This document shows positions 26,535-36,598 of a stretch of 64,000 nucleotides of DNA, piece by piece. The translations under genes were made by a program, and so were the position numbers. The stretch is taken from positions 4,251,246 to 4,315,245 of the forward strand of contig NZ_JAUFPZ010000002.1 in NCBI RefSeq assembly GCF_030409505.1, given 5' to 3'. Numbering within the stretch: the stretch's first letter is position 1; each line of letters starts with the position of its first letter. The notes below the pieces were generated by a model. The model had not been told where the DNA came from. It did not search any database and saw nothing but the letters and a program-made list of their open reading frames with translations. The stretch comes from Zunongwangia endophytica. GTDB taxonomy: Bacteria > Bacteroidota > Bacteroidia > Flavobacteriales > Flavobacteriaceae.

Positions 26535-26940
26535 ACTAATTTTTTATAATTTGAGTTATAGTTTATAAAGGGTACTAGTATCCTTTATAAACTTTTCTTT
26601 TTTTATACGAAATCATTTTTTGAATTATTCTGCAATAACTTTTTATAGACTTCATGTCTTTGATGATCTTTCAAAATCATTCTTCTTTTATAATTTTTTA
26701 AAATTTAATGCATTATGTAGGATAACTGTTGTTCTAAAAATGGAGAAATTTAGTGGTGTACTATAATATATGATTTAGATCAATTTTTAGATATGTATTA
26801 GTTTTAGCGCAGAGAATTCCTAATTCAAAATCTAAAAACTGTTCTATTATTAATTTACTAAAATCATCACAGCATTAAATTCTTGTAAACAAAATAGCTA
26901 TTTTTGTTAAAAATATTGTTTTTGTACAAAACAACGTTTC
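26535..26940. other. Intergenic region upstream of the first ECF sigma gene
   Basis: Besides the terminator at its left end, this 406-bp region carries a palindrome, TTTTGTACAAAA (about 26920-26931), ending 9 bp before the sigma factor start codon. No gene is recognisable. Confidence 0.4.
26561..26602 (+). terminator. Rho-independent terminator after the GDPD gene
   Basis: GTTTATAAAGG (26561-26571) pairs perfectly with CCTTTATAAAC (26582-26592), and the loop itself is partly self-complementary. TTTTCTTTTTTT follows. It closes the phosphatase gene set. Confidence 0.85.
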
Positions 26941-27495
26941 ATGGATGATGAATTACTTAAAACACTAAAAGAAGGAGACAAGCGAGCATTAACAGCTTTA
27001 TATAATAAGTATTGGAAAATGTTATATATATCTTCTTTTAATCTTCTAAATAAAAGAGAGACTTGTGAAGAAATTATTCAAGACGTGTTCATTGATCTAT
27101 GGAATAACCGATCTAAGGTTGAGATTAGAGTTTCATTAAAAAGTTATCTCTTTGCATGCGTGAGATATAAAGTATTTTCAGAATTTAGGAAGAGTAAAAC
27201 TTTGCACGTTGAGTTATTTGAAAATATAGACTCTAGATTACAACAAGTTACTCCCGAATCTAAGATTATTCACGAGGAATTAAAAGAACATATAAAAGTC
27301 GTAGTAAATAATCTTCCTGAAAAATGCCAAAACGTATATAAACTGAGTAGATATGAGCAACTGACTCATAAGGAGATTTCAGAAAAGTTAGGTGTTTCAA
27401 CTAAAACAGTAGAAAATCACATTACAATAGCTCTTAAAATTCTTCGCTCATCTCTTGGGGATATATACTTTATAGTACTACTTTTTCATCTATAA
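26941..27495 (+). CDS. FecI-type ECF RNA polymerase sigma factor
   Basis: The protein has 184 residues. Sigma region 2 includes ALYNKYWKMLY and EEIIQDVFIDLWNNRSKV. Region 4 carries LPEKCQNVYKLSRYEQLTHK followed by EISEKLGVSTKTVENHI, typical of Bacteroidota ECF factors. A FecR-type anti-sigma gene follows on the same strand, then an STN-bearing SusC. This is the three-part surface-signalling arrangement in which ligand binding to SusC activates the sigma factor. The C-terminal hydrophobic end IYFIVLLFHL is common in this group. Confidence 0.93.
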   Translation: MDDELLKTLKEGDKRALTALYNKYWKMLYISSFNLLNKRETCEEIIQDVFIDLWNNRSKVEIRVSLKSYLFACVRYKVFSEFRKSKTLHVELFENIDSRLQQVTPESKIIHEELKEHIKVVVNNLPEKCQNVYKLSRYEQLTHKEISEKLGVSTKTVENHITIALKILRSSLGDIYFIVLLFHL

Positions 27496-27669
27496 AAGTC
27501 TATTATTAAACCTTTGTTATTGGTTGATGTTAGTGTTTTAAATGTTAATTATTGAATGTTATTTTTATTAAATTATGTTAAATTTAATAAAAATATTAAA
27601 ATCTATTAGGGGGGTAGTTAGTCTTTATGACACTATACTTAGAGAAACTTAAATTAGATTTTAAAAATA

Positions 27670-28815
27670 TTGGAGATTAATAATACAAAGTTCCAAAAAC
27701 TCATAGAACAATATCTAAGCGGTGATATTAATAGTGAAGAGCTTCAGCAGCTTATAAATTATTATGAAAGTTTTCAGAAAGACGATGTTTGGATTGATAA
27801 AATGGGTGAGGAGAAGGAACTTAAAAGTAAAATGCTTATTTCTATTCTCCAATCATTGGAATATGAACCGGAGACAAAGACAATACCGCTTTATACGAAA
27901 AGTTTCTTTAAATATGCTATAGCTGCCAGTATAGCATTTTTTGCAGCAATTAACTTTTACTATTATAATCAAAAAAATGAGATTGACTTAGTTGGGGACT
28001 CTAATGTGCAAATAGGGGGTGATAAAGCAACTCTAATCCTTGCAAATGGTTGTAGTGTTAATTTAGGAAATGGAAAAGAGTATCATTCAGCATCGGTTTA
28101 TAGTGATGGGAAGAAGCTAATCTATCACGGTGAAAAAGACAATCAGGCTTCAAAGGTTTCATATAATTATTTAAGTGTTCCTATAGGAGGAGAGTTTTTT
28201 GTTGAATTAGCCGATGGTACGGAGGTTTGGTTAAATTCAGATTCAAAAATTGCCTTTCCAGAAAATTTCGAAGACGGAGAAAAAAGAGAAGTAGAATTGA
28301 TTTATGGGGAAGCATATTTTAAAGTCTCTCCAAGCTCAGAACATAAAGGATCAAGATTTGTCTTGAAAACGGGCGAACAGGATATCGAGGTTTTGGGAAC
28401 CCAATTCAATGTAAAAGCTTATAAAGAAGATACTAATATCTATACAACTTTAGTCGAGGGTGTTGTAAAATTGAATAGTACCGATAGCCAAAGTAAAAAT
28501 TTAGTTCCTGGGGAACAGGCAATCTTCAGCAAACAAAATAAGGATCTAATTATTTCGCCCGTCGAAATATCTTATGAAGTTTCTTGGAAAGAAGGTGTAT
28601 TCAAGTTCAAATATAAAAACCTAGAGCAAATTATGACCGTATTATCACGATGGTATAACGTTCAGGTTATTTATGAGGATGAAAATTTGAAGGAAGTAAA
28701 ATTTAATGGACAACTTCGAAAAGACCAAGAGTTAAAAGATATCTTAGAATTGTTTAAAAACACAAATTTTATAACGAATTATGAAGTAAAAAATAACGTA
28801 GTTATACTGAAATAA
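27670..28815 (+). CDS. FecR-family anti-sigma factor
   Basis: The protein has 381 residues and starts at a TTG. No in-frame ATG gives a sensible upstream start. A cytoplasmic N-domain begins FQKLIEQYLSGDINSEELQQL. A single transmembrane helix lies near 77-95, and the periplasmic FecR domain contains VPIGGEFFVELADGTEVWLN and a C-terminal DUF4974-like part. It holds the adjacent sigma factor and relays the signal from the STN domain of the SusC downstream. A hairpin separates it from that susC gene. Confidence 0.92.
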   Translation: MEINNTKFQKLIEQYLSGDINSEELQQLINYYESFQKDDVWIDKMGEEKELKSKMLISILQSLEYEPETKTIPLYTKSFFKYAIAASIAFFAAINFYYYNQKNEIDLVGDSNVQIGGDKATLILANGCSVNLGNGKEYHSASVYSDGKKLIYHGEKDNQASKVSYNYLSVPIGGEFFVELADGTEVWLNSDSKIAFPENFEDGEKREVELIYGEAYFKVSPSSEHKGSRFVLKTGEQDIEVLGTQFNVKAYKEDTNIYTTLVEGVVKLNSTDSQSKNLVPGEQAIFSKQNKDLIISPVEISYEVSWKEGVFKFKYKNLEQIMTVLSRWYNVQVIYEDENLKEVKFNGQLRKDQELKDILELFKNTNFITNYEVKNNVVILK

Positions 28816-28825
28816 CATAATAAAA

Positions 28826-28870
28826 AAGGGAGTAAAGCCTGCACTCGCCAAAGTTGATGCTTTCTCCCTT
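28826..28870. other. Hairpin between anti-sigma and susC (attenuator-like)
   Basis: AAGGGAGTAAAGC (28826-28838) pairs with GCTTTCTCCCTT (28859-28870) with one bulge. A similar hairpin lies at the same relative place in the second locus (37758-37779), so it may be a conserved element that sets susCD expression relative to fecR. Confidence 0.6.
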
Positions 28871-28919
28871 CAATTAATAACCAGTTAAATATATTAACTA
28901 ATTAACACCCTCTAAATTT

Positions 28920-31900
28920 ATGAAAATAAAATTAACTACTAACTCGACTGTTCAGTTTAGGAGGTACATTAAAATTCTAATGAAAAGTTTCGTTTTTTTA
29001 TTCTGTACAACTGTATTCAGTTTTACGTCTACTAACATTTTATCTCAAAATGCTAATATTAGCATCGATTCTGATAAAACAATTTCAGTAGATGAGGTAC
29101 TTAATTTAGTGATGAGTCAAACTGATTATGTTTTTGTATATCAGTCCGATTTGTTCAAAGACTTGCCAGAAGTCGAATTAAAAAAAGGAATTATCAAGGC
29201 TAACAATTTGCTTAATTCTAGTTTGGTAGATAGCAACTTTGATTTTGTATATGATAATGAATATACAATTATTTTTAAAGAAAAACCGAACACAACTCAA
29301 CAACAGCTGCTTGTTAGTGGAACAATCACCGATGAGCAGGGAATGCCTTTACCTGGATTGACTGTTTATATTTCCAGTACCCAGCCGAATATGGAGCAAG
29401 GTGAAAATGGAAGCAAAACTATGGTAAGAGGCACTGTTACCGATTTTGATGGCAAATTTTCAATTCAAGCAGACAAAGGACAGTTTTTAGTTATTACGGG
29501 TGTAGGGTATGAAATGTATTACCAAAAAGTAGAATCTACAATGAAAAATGTTTCTATTTCCTTGAAGGAAGAAATGAATTCTTTAGAAGAGGTTATGGTG
29601 GTTGGGTACGGAACAACAAAAAAAAAGGATTTAACAGGATCTGTAGGATCTGTGAAGGCTGAAGAGTTAGGGCAGATTCAAACACAAACGGTAGATCAGG
29701 CTTTAATAGGAAAAGTTGCCGGAGTTTATGTTCAAAATAGAGGAGGGCAACCAGGAGCCGGAGCTTTTGTGCAAGTTAGAGGGCTCAGCCAAATTAGAGG
29801 AGACAATCAACCATTATATGTTATTGATGGAGTTCCAATAAATATCACACCAAATACCGAATCTCTTGGGATTATTAATTATGGTTCGCGTGAAAATCCG
29901 CTTTTATCTATAAATCCGGATGATATTGAACGTGTAGATATTTTAAAAGATGCTTCAGCAGCTGCGATCTATGGATCAAGAGCCGCAAATGGTGTTGTAA
30001 TAGTAACTACAAAACGTGGTAAACGAGGTGAAGCACCAAGATTATCTTTTAATGTAAGTTCTACCATTCAAAATCCGGTGGATACTTATGATTATTTGGA
30101 TGCCTCAGATTATATATCCTGGACTCAGGGCAATGCTCGTCGTATATTAAGTGGTGTTCCTGAAGAAAATTGGGAATCTGCTTACCCAGTACAAAATAGG
30201 ATCTTAAAAAATCCAGATAGTTATTTTGGAAATGCAGATGCAAACTGGCAGGATATTATAAAGAATAAAAATGCTTTATGGACAAAGTATAGTCTTAGCG
30301 TTAGCGGAGGTACAGAAAAAGCCAGTTACTTCACTTCTCTTGGTATTTCAGATCAGGATGGAGCTATGATAGGTAATAATTTTAAGCGCTACAATTTAAG
30401 TACAAACGTAGATGCCAATGTAACCGATCTTTTAAAAGTAGGGACGTCTATTAATTATAATTATTCCATTAATAAGAATAAGGGGTTTACTTCCTTAAGT
30501 CAAGGACAATTTAGACCCGATTTAACTCCTTATAATGATGATGGATCATATTCAACTTTTGATGGCGAATATGGTGAGCAGTTTACACTTTTGGGCAATG
30601 GAAACCAAATGAGGGATAAAAGAATTTCTAAAAACCTTTTAGCCACGATTTTTGGGGAATATGAGATTATAGATGATTTAAAGTTTAAATCTCGAATTAG
30701 TATTGGCTTGAAAGAAGATAATATCGATGAGTTTTACACTTCAAAATCTACAGAGGCTTTATATGAAGGTTTATATTATAGTCGACCTGGTGCTGTTTTA
30801 GGTGTACAAACTAATAATAACTGGTCTACGACATTTACAAATACGCTAAACTTCAACAAAACAATTAATAAAAATCATACAATCGATGCTGTTGTTGGAG
30901 TTTCTTGGGATCGGAGTCGTTATGATGCAGAATCACAAACTTATAGAGGTTTTCCAGACGATGATATTTTAACTAACATAGCTTCAGCAAGTTTTTTTGA
31001 TGATGCCAATAGTGAGAGTTTACAGCAGGGCTTAAACTCTATTTTTGGAAGAATAAACTACAATTATAAAAGCAAATACTTAGCTACATTTACTGCACGT
31101 AGGGACGGATCAACAAAATTTGGTCCAGATAATCAATTTGGATTTTTCCCTTCTGGTGCTCTTGCCTGGAATATGCATAACGAAGATTTCTTAAGAGAAG
31201 TAAGTTTTGTTAATCAACTTAAGCTAAGAGCTTCTTTGGGGCGCGTAGGGTCTGACAATTTACCTTCTTTTACCTACTTGTCCTACTATCAAGCGTTAGA
31301 AAATGGAGATTCTTATTATGATGGCCAAAACGGTATAGCTGTTACAGGAGTGCCAAATACAGGAATTAGATGGGAAGAAACCGATCAATTAGATCTTGGT
31401 GCAGAATTTAGTTTATTCAATAATCGTTTAGAAGGTGAGATTGTTTATTATGAAAAAAATACTTCCGGTATAATTTTATTTTCCCCAATCCCTGCAGAAA
31501 CTGGATTCAACTCTTGGAATACTAATATTGCAGATGTTTCGAATAAAGGTTGGGAGATAACAATAGGAGGAGATATCATCAGAAATAAAAATTTCACTTG
31601 GAATTCTTCACTTAATATCGCAACTGTTAAAAATAATGTGGATCATTTGTATGGTTCAAATTCAGGAGATCAAACTGGTATTGTAGAAGGTCAGCCTATT
31701 GGCGTAATAATGGGGTACGATGTAATTAAAATTGTTCAGACACAGGAAGAAATAGATGAATTAAATAGTACGCTAGATGGTCGCTATCAATCTTCACTAA
31801 GACAACCAGGAGATTATCTTTTTAAAGATATAAATGGTGACGGTAAAGTTAATACAAATGATAGAACACCTATTGGTAATCCTAATCCCGATTTCTTTGG

Positions 31901-32393
31901 GGGGTGGAACAACCGACTTTCTTACAAAAATTGGAGTTTAAACATGAATTGGAATTTTGTTAGTGGAGCGCAACGAGAATATGAAATGATAACAAAATTA
32001 AGGTCTATCGATATTAACTCAAATATCACCAATCTAGTAAGTAATACATGGGCAGAAAATAATACTGATGCAACTTATGCCAGACACGGTTCAAGAAGTC
32101 ACGGCTCTACTCCAAGTTCAAAATCAATTGTAGATGCATCTTACATTAAACTTAGATCTGCTTCTATTAGTTATAATTTGCCTAAAAAATGGTTTGGAGA
32201 TACAGGAATTTCTAATACTCGATTAACCTTGAGTGGAAATAACCTAATCACTATTACCGATTATCCCGGTTTAGATCCTGAAGATGTTTCTAGTTTTGGT
32301 TTTGCAAACCGAAGTACCAATTTCAACTCAGATGATGGACTTTCGTATCCAAATGTTAGAACTTTCACATTTGCTCTAAATGTGACCTTTTAA
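28920..32393 (+). CDS. SusC-like TonB-dependent transporter with STN signalling domain
   Basis: The protein has 1157 residues. A signal sequence follows either Met1 or Met21. The STN (secretin/TonB short N-terminal) domain spans about 45-125, with SQTDYVFVYQSDLF. Next come a carboxypeptidase-like domain (about 130-225) and a plug with EEVMVVGYGTTKKKDLTGSV, PLYVIDGVP and AAIYGSRAANGVVIVTTKRG, then the barrel. The STN domain interacts with FecR-type anti-sigma factors, matching the FecI/FecR genes directly upstream. No carbohydrate-active enzyme is encoded nearby, so the ligand may not be a glycan. Confidence 0.95.
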   Translation: MKIKLTTNSTVQFRRYIKILMKSFVFLFCTTVFSFTSTNILSQNANISIDSDKTISVDEVLNLVMSQTDYVFVYQSDLFKDLPEVELKKGIIKANNLLNSSLVDSNFDFVYDNEYTIIFKEKPNTTQQQLLVSGTITDEQGMPLPGLTVYISSTQPNMEQGENGSKTMVRGTVTDFDGKFSIQADKGQFLVITGVGYEMYYQKVESTMKNVSISLKEEMNSLEEVMVVGYGTTKKKDLTGSVGSVKAEELGQIQTQTVDQALIGKVAGVYVQNRGGQPGAGAFVQVRGLSQIRGDNQPLYVIDGVPINITPNTESLGIINYGSRENPLLSINPDDIERVDILKDASAAAIYGSRAANGVVIVTTKRGKRGEAPRLSFNVSSTIQNPVDTYDYLDASDYISWTQGNARRILSGVPEENWESAYPVQNRILKNPDSYFGNADANWQDIIKNKNALWTKYSLSVSGGTEKASYFTSLGISDQDGAMIGNNFKRYNLSTNVDANVTDLLKVGTSINYNYSINKNKGFTSLSQGQFRPDLTPYNDDGSYSTFDGEYGEQFTLLGNGNQMRDKRISKNLLATIFGEYEIIDDLKFKSRISIGLKEDNIDEFYTSKSTEALYEGLYYSRPGAVLGVQTNNNWSTTFTNTLNFNKTINKNHTIDAVVGVSWDRSRYDAESQTYRGFPDDDILTNIASASFFDDANSESLQQGLNSIFGRINYNYKSKYLATFTARRDGSTKFGPDNQFGFFPSGALAWNMHNEDFLREVSFVNQLKLRASLGRVGSDNLPSFTYLSYYQALENGDSYYDGQNGIAVTGVPNTGIRWEETDQLDLGAEFSLFNNRLEGEIVYYEKNTSGIILFSPIPAETGFNSWNTNIADVSNKGWEITIGGDIIRNKNFTWNSSLNIATVKNNVDHLYGSNSGDQTGIVEGQPIGVIMGYDVIKIVQTQEEIDELNSTLDGRYQSSLRQPGDYLFKDINGDGKVNTNDRTPIGNPNPDFFGGWNNRLSYKNWSLNMNWNFVSGAQREYEMITKLRSIDINSNITNLVSNTWAENNTDATYARHGSRSHGSTPSSKSIVDASYIKLRSASISYNLPKKWFGDTGISNTRLTLSGNNLITITDYPGLDPEDVSSFGFANRSTNFNSDDGLSYPNVRTFTFALNVTF

Positions 32394-32436
32394 ATAGAAT
32401 GCAAGAGCATATTATCCCAAACAAAAATTTTAAAAG

Positions 32437-33945
32437 ATGAAAAAAATACTATACAAATATATAAGCGTTTTAACGATTTTGGTAACTATATATTCTTGCC
32501 AACTAACCGAAGAGCTGGACGATTATGAACCCTTATATTCATTAGACGCCGAAGATGCAATTGATACACAAGAGACTGCAGAATTAGCGTTAGTTGGAGC
32601 ATATTCTGGTTTTACACAAAGAAGTTTAGGTAGCCCATTTCCAGATATGTTTATTATTCCAGATGTTTTAAGTGGCTATAGCACTGTAGGGCGCATATTT
32701 TCTTCAGATCCAGAAGAAGCGGCCTTTATTCAAAACGATCCAATTTCAACTGGTACGGTTAGAACATTAAACATTTATACTGGTTTATATGAATTTATTA
32801 ATAGAACAAATTGGATAATAAGTACTGTAGAAGGACTTGACGATGATATTTTTGAACCTCAAGTAAGACGTACAGAAATAATTGCTGAAGCTAAAATTCT
32901 AAGAGCTTTAGGACATTTTTATTTGTTACGCAATTTTGGTCAGTTTTACGATATTAATTCAAAATATGGTATAAATACAAGATTAGAGCCCGCCAAATCG
33001 GCTGAAGCATACTCTAGAGATTCAGTTTTAGAAACTTACGAAACGATATTAAATGATTTGGAATATGGTATTGAGAATGGTCCTAGTTTAAGAACTAAAG
33101 GCTATACTAATAGCACCTTTGCAAAAGGATTAAAAGCTAGAGTATTATTATATATGCAGCGTTATAGCGAAGCGGCTATTGTAGCAAAAGAAATAATTGA
33201 GAGTTCCAATAGTAACTTCAGTTTAGAACCTACTTTTTTATCTATTTTTGATGATCATGAATCATCCGTAATATTTCAAAGTTCAGAAATTTTATTTGGG
33301 ACAAGAGGGGAACCTGCAGCTACTATTGGTATGGGATCTTATTACAGTGGTTTTTTTGCCACTATTACTCAGGATTATTTAGATGCAGTTAATGGATCGT
33401 TGAATGTTAATGGACAGACAATTAATATTGGTGGTTCAGAACGAACAGAAGAAATATTTTTTCCGAACTCATCGTATGGAGGATATTATTCAACAAAATA
33501 CACTTCAAATTTCACAGACGGAGATTATGACATGATTTACCATATGCGTATGGCTGAAGTTTATTTAATATTTGCCGAAGCAAATGCCAGAGCAAATAAT
33601 ATGGTAAAACCAGAAGCTTTGGAAGCATTAAATACAATTCGACTTAGGGCAGGGGCAACTTCGACTGGTGAAGGCGGTTTTGAGAAGTATACGACAACTA
33701 TAAGTTTAGATCAATTTCTTACGGCTGTTCGTTATGAAAAATTAGCAGAGTTGTATTCAGAAGGTGGGGAGACATGGTACGATCTAATTCGCTACGATTA
33801 TAGCGATGGTTTTAATTCAGGTTTTCAGGTATCTGATGTTAAAGCATCAGCCACAGATCCAGAAAAATTTATTTTACCAATTCCAACTGAGACTATAGAT
33901 GCAGGAGGGAATATGATTGTTCAAAATCCAGGTTATGACGATTAA
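32437..33945 (+). CDS. SusD/RagB-like surface lipoprotein
   Basis: The protein has 502 residues. The lipobox is TIYSC near residue 21. The mature N-terminus has a DAIDTQETAELALVGAYSGF motif, the middle is TPR-like (RTEIIAEAKILRALGHFYLL), and the C-terminus has AVRYEKLAELYSEGGETWYD. These are standard RagB/SusD features. It is the lid partner of the SusC encoded 43 bp upstream. Confidence 0.93.
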   Translation: MKKILYKYISVLTILVTIYSCQLTEELDDYEPLYSLDAEDAIDTQETAELALVGAYSGFTQRSLGSPFPDMFIIPDVLSGYSTVGRIFSSDPEEAAFIQNDPISTGTVRTLNIYTGLYEFINRTNWIISTVEGLDDDIFEPQVRRTEIIAEAKILRALGHFYLLRNFGQFYDINSKYGINTRLEPAKSAEAYSRDSVLETYETILNDLEYGIENGPSLRTKGYTNSTFAKGLKARVLLYMQRYSEAAIVAKEIIESSNSNFSLEPTFLSIFDDHESSVIFQSSEILFGTRGEPAATIGMGSYYSGFFATITQDYLDAVNGSLNVNGQTINIGGSERTEEIFFPNSSYGGYYSTKYTSNFTDGDYDMIYHMRMAEVYLIFAEANARANNMVKPEALEALNTIRLRAGATSTGEGGFEKYTTTISLDQFLTAVRYEKLAELYSEGGETWYDLIRYDYSDGFNSGFQVSDVKASATDPEKFILPIPTETIDAGGNMIVQNPGYDD

Positions 33946-34049
33946 TTTTAATAAAAGTATGGATAATGCACTGGCTTTTAAAACCCGTGATTTGCCATAA
34001 TCCTTATGCAATCAGAAATACCTAATATTAAATTTTAAAACACTTAGAA

Positions 34050-35249
34050 ATGAAAAAGCTTATAGCACTGTTTTGTGTTATCCTGATACTCATAGCTTGT
34101 CGAGATGATATAAAATTAAAGCCTGGTGAGTATGAAATTTCTGGTAAAGTTCGAGGAATGGAGACTGGAAAATTATTTCTTATTTCAAAAAAGCCGAGCG
34201 GAATTCAGGTTGATACTTTATATGTAAAGTCTGGAAATTTTAATTTCAGAAACAGTCTGGAGAATGATGTACTAGAAGCATATATTGCAGATCAGCCTAA
34301 TTATCGTTCAAGTAATAATAAAGCCAGCATTTATATAGAACCAACTCGTATGCAATTACAACTTAATACCAGTGATTTTGAAAGTGTTGAATTAACAGGT
34401 TCTCAAACACAGGAGGACGCTGAAGCATTACAGCAAAAGCAAAAGGAACTGCGGTTAAAATATAAAAATGAGCTTGGCGCTTATTCAGCTAATGGAGAGC
34501 GACTAAAAAAAGCCAAAAACCCTGAAAAAAAAGAAGAATTAAAATGGAAGGATGACGAATTGAGAGGTGAGCTTCAACCTTATTTCGAAGAAGAAAAAGA
34601 GCTTGTCAAACAATTTATATCAACACATCCAAAATCGTATATAAGCTTTGAAAATATACTTTATATGATAGAGGAATTCACTCAGGAAGAAGCCAGAAAA
34701 GTTTATAATGAATTTCCAGAGAGCTTTAAAGAAAGAAAACTTGGATCGGTGATTAAAAAACAAATCGACGATAAGTCAAAAGGTATCGTAGGTGCAACTG
34801 CTGAAAATTTTAGTAAGGTGGATATTGATGGCAAACCTCTAAAATTAGAAGATTTTAAAGGACAATATGTATTATTAGATTTTTGGGCTTCGTGGTGTAT
34901 TCCCTGTAGAAAAGGAAATCCGCATTTGTTGAAGATATACGATAATTATAATGACAAAGGTTTTGAAATAATAGGTGTTTCTGATGATGATAGAAATCCT
35001 GATGCATGGCTAAAAGCAGTAAAAAAAGATAGAATAGGAGTATGGCGTCATATCTTAAGAGGGATGGAGGTGGATACCACCAGTGGAGGATTCAAAATAG
35101 TCAATCAAGGTATCACAGAAGGATACAATATTTCTTCTTTACCGACTAAGATATTAGTAGATCCAGATGGAAAAATAGTTGGGCGTTACGACGGAAGTAA
35201 AGCAGATGAGGAAGCTTTGGATAAGAAGTTGGCAGATTTATACGAGTAA
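34050..35249 (+). CDS. TlpA-like thioredoxin-fold lipoprotein with N-terminal DUF4369-type domain
   Basis: The protein has 399 residues. The lipobox LILIAC puts the lipid on Cys17. Residues of about 28-120 form the beta-rich DUF4369-like domain (YEISGKVRGMETGKLFLIS), followed by a charged helical linker. The C-terminal thioredoxin domain has WCIPC (Cys283 and Cys286) and the cis-proline region ISSLPTKILVDPDG. It should reduce or isomerise disulfides in the periplasm. Located behind susCD, it may process a disulfide- or thiol-containing ligand. This gene takes the place where a glycan locus would carry glycosidases. Confidence 0.9.
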   Translation: MKKLIALFCVILILIACRDDIKLKPGEYEISGKVRGMETGKLFLISKKPSGIQVDTLYVKSGNFNFRNSLENDVLEAYIADQPNYRSSNNKASIYIEPTRMQLQLNTSDFESVELTGSQTQEDAEALQQKQKELRLKYKNELGAYSANGERLKKAKNPEKKEELKWKDDELRGELQPYFEEEKELVKQFISTHPKSYISFENILYMIEEFTQEEARKVYNEFPESFKERKLGSVIKKQIDDKSKGIVGATAENFSKVDIDGKPLKLEDFKGQYVLLDFWASWCIPCRKGNPHLLKIYDNYNDKGFEIIGVSDDDRNPDAWLKAVKKDRIGVWRHILRGMEVDTTSGGFKIVNQGITEGYNISSLPTKILVDPDGKIVGRYDGSKADEEALDKKLADLYE

Positions 35250-35364
35250 GTATTGAATCATATTCTATTTCATTTAACTTAACAATTTTGTCAAAGATTT
35301 GATAAAGCCTGCTCTATAATTGCTAATACCTTAAATCCTAAGTATTTTTAGATGAAAAAGAGGT

Positions 35365-35805
35365 ATGAGAAAGATAGGAGTTAAAAGTGTTTTACGAATT
35401 TTGATGGGATCTGCGATGGTCTTTGCGGGTATCGCTCATCTATCTTTTAAGCGAAAAGAATTTCAGGCACAGGTGCCAAGATGGTTGCCAACAGACCAAA
35501 AAACAATGGATTTGACAGTGCTTAGTTCTGGTATTACAGAAATTACTTTAGGCTTGTTAATGATTTTATGGAAAGAAAAGAGGATAACTACCGGTCTAAT
35601 GTTGGCGCTTTTCTATGTACTTATTTTTCCTGGCAATATTTCACAATATCAAAATAAGATTGATGCATTTAGCTTAGATAGCGACACTAAACGTTTTGTT
35701 CGATTACTGTTTCAACCCGTTTTAATTTATGGAGCATTATGGACTACCGGTGCAGACAAATATTTGATAGAGAAATGCGATTTTCAAAAGTGTCTTAAAA
35801 ATTAG
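35365..35805 (+). CDS. DoxX-like small integral membrane protein
   Basis: The protein has 146 residues, with four hydrophobic segments. SVLRILMGSAMVFAGIAHL resembles the first helix of DoxX-type proteins. FYVLIFPGNISQYQNKI in the middle is typical of the subgroup in Flavobacteria. DoxX relatives take part in quinone or thiol redox complexes. It follows the thioredoxin lipoprotein by 115 bp on the same strand and may pass electrons to it. The functional link is inference. Confidence 0.75.
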   Translation: MRKIGVKSVLRILMGSAMVFAGIAHLSFKRKEFQAQVPRWLPTDQKTMDLTVLSSGITEITLGLLMILWKEKRITTGLMLALFYVLIFPGNISQYQNKIDAFSLDSDTKRFVRLLFQPVLIYGALWTTGADKYLIEKCDFQKCLKN

Positions 35806-35931
35806 AAGACTTTAAACTCAAAATCCATTAATTCACTACGATTTAAATAAAAAATTCAGCGGAGTAGCTACTATGATATTGAGCCTGCTATTTTGCTGGA
35901 TGTTATTTAATTGAGCTTTGCCATTTTTTGA

Positions 35932-36498
35932 TTAAATTCTTCCGAAACAGAGTATAAGCAATAGGTCTGTTTCCTCTTTAAATTCTTTCCTAATACGTTT
36001 AAGAGCAATACTCATCTGTGCTTCCACAGTTTTTACAGAAATCTGTAGTTTTTCCGCAACTTCTTTATAAGAATAGCCTTTTTGCTTATGCATTTTAAAT
36101 ATCATTTTGCATCGATCGGGAAGGTCATTTACGGTCTTTTCAATCAGTTTTATTTTTTTCTGAAAATCTTCTTCAGGTTCTTCTACTAAAAGTTGAAGCG
36201 CTTGATGCTTTAGACCCTCTAAGTAGCTTTTGTTTTTCTTTTCTTTTCTGAAATTATCAACAAATCTATTATATGCTGAAGTATACAAATAACTTTTTAC
36301 TGAAGTTGTTAAATTGATCTGATTTCTTTTTTCCCATAATTTAATAAAGGTATTCTGAGCAATGTCTTCGGCATCTGCAGTCTTATCAGCATACTGTAAA
36401 AGATAGGCTACCAGGGGTTGGTATAATTCATTGAAAAGTAGGGTGAACGACTTTTCATCCCCCTTTTCCCATAAATTATTCAATTCAGAATTAGTCAT
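35932..36498 (-). CDS. FecI-type ECF RNA polymerase sigma factor
   Basis: The protein has 188 residues. Region 2 contains ADKTADAEDIAQNTFIKLWE, and region 4 has LPDRCKMIFKMHKQKGYSYK and EVAEKLQISVKTVEAQM. It is divergent from the FecR gene (start codons about 100 bp apart), unlike the first locus, where both genes point the same way. It should direct transcription of the second susCD locus when released by that FecR. Confidence 0.93.
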   Translation of the reverse strand: MTNSELNNLWEKGDEKSFTLLFNELYQPLVAYLLQYADKTADAEDIAQNTFIKLWEKRNQINLTTSVKSYLYTSAYNRFVDNFRKEKKNKSYLEGLKHQALQLLVEEPEEDFQKKIKLIEKTVNDLPDRCKMIFKMHKQKGYSYKEVAEKLQISVKTVEAQMSIALKRIRKEFKEETDLLLILCFGRI

Positions 36499-36598
36499 AT
36501 TTACTGCAAGAAACGATAAAGGTTAAAAAAAAATTAATTTTTCTTTAAGGGTAGCTTTATTTTTTTTCGTCATTAATGTGTAAAATAGTGTATATACG

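Noticed and set aside
26916..26934. TTGTTTTTGTACAAAACAA as a sigma-factor operator
   Set aside because: Only the central TTTTGTACAAAA is truly palindromic. Such AT-rich symmetry is common here and no second copy was found.
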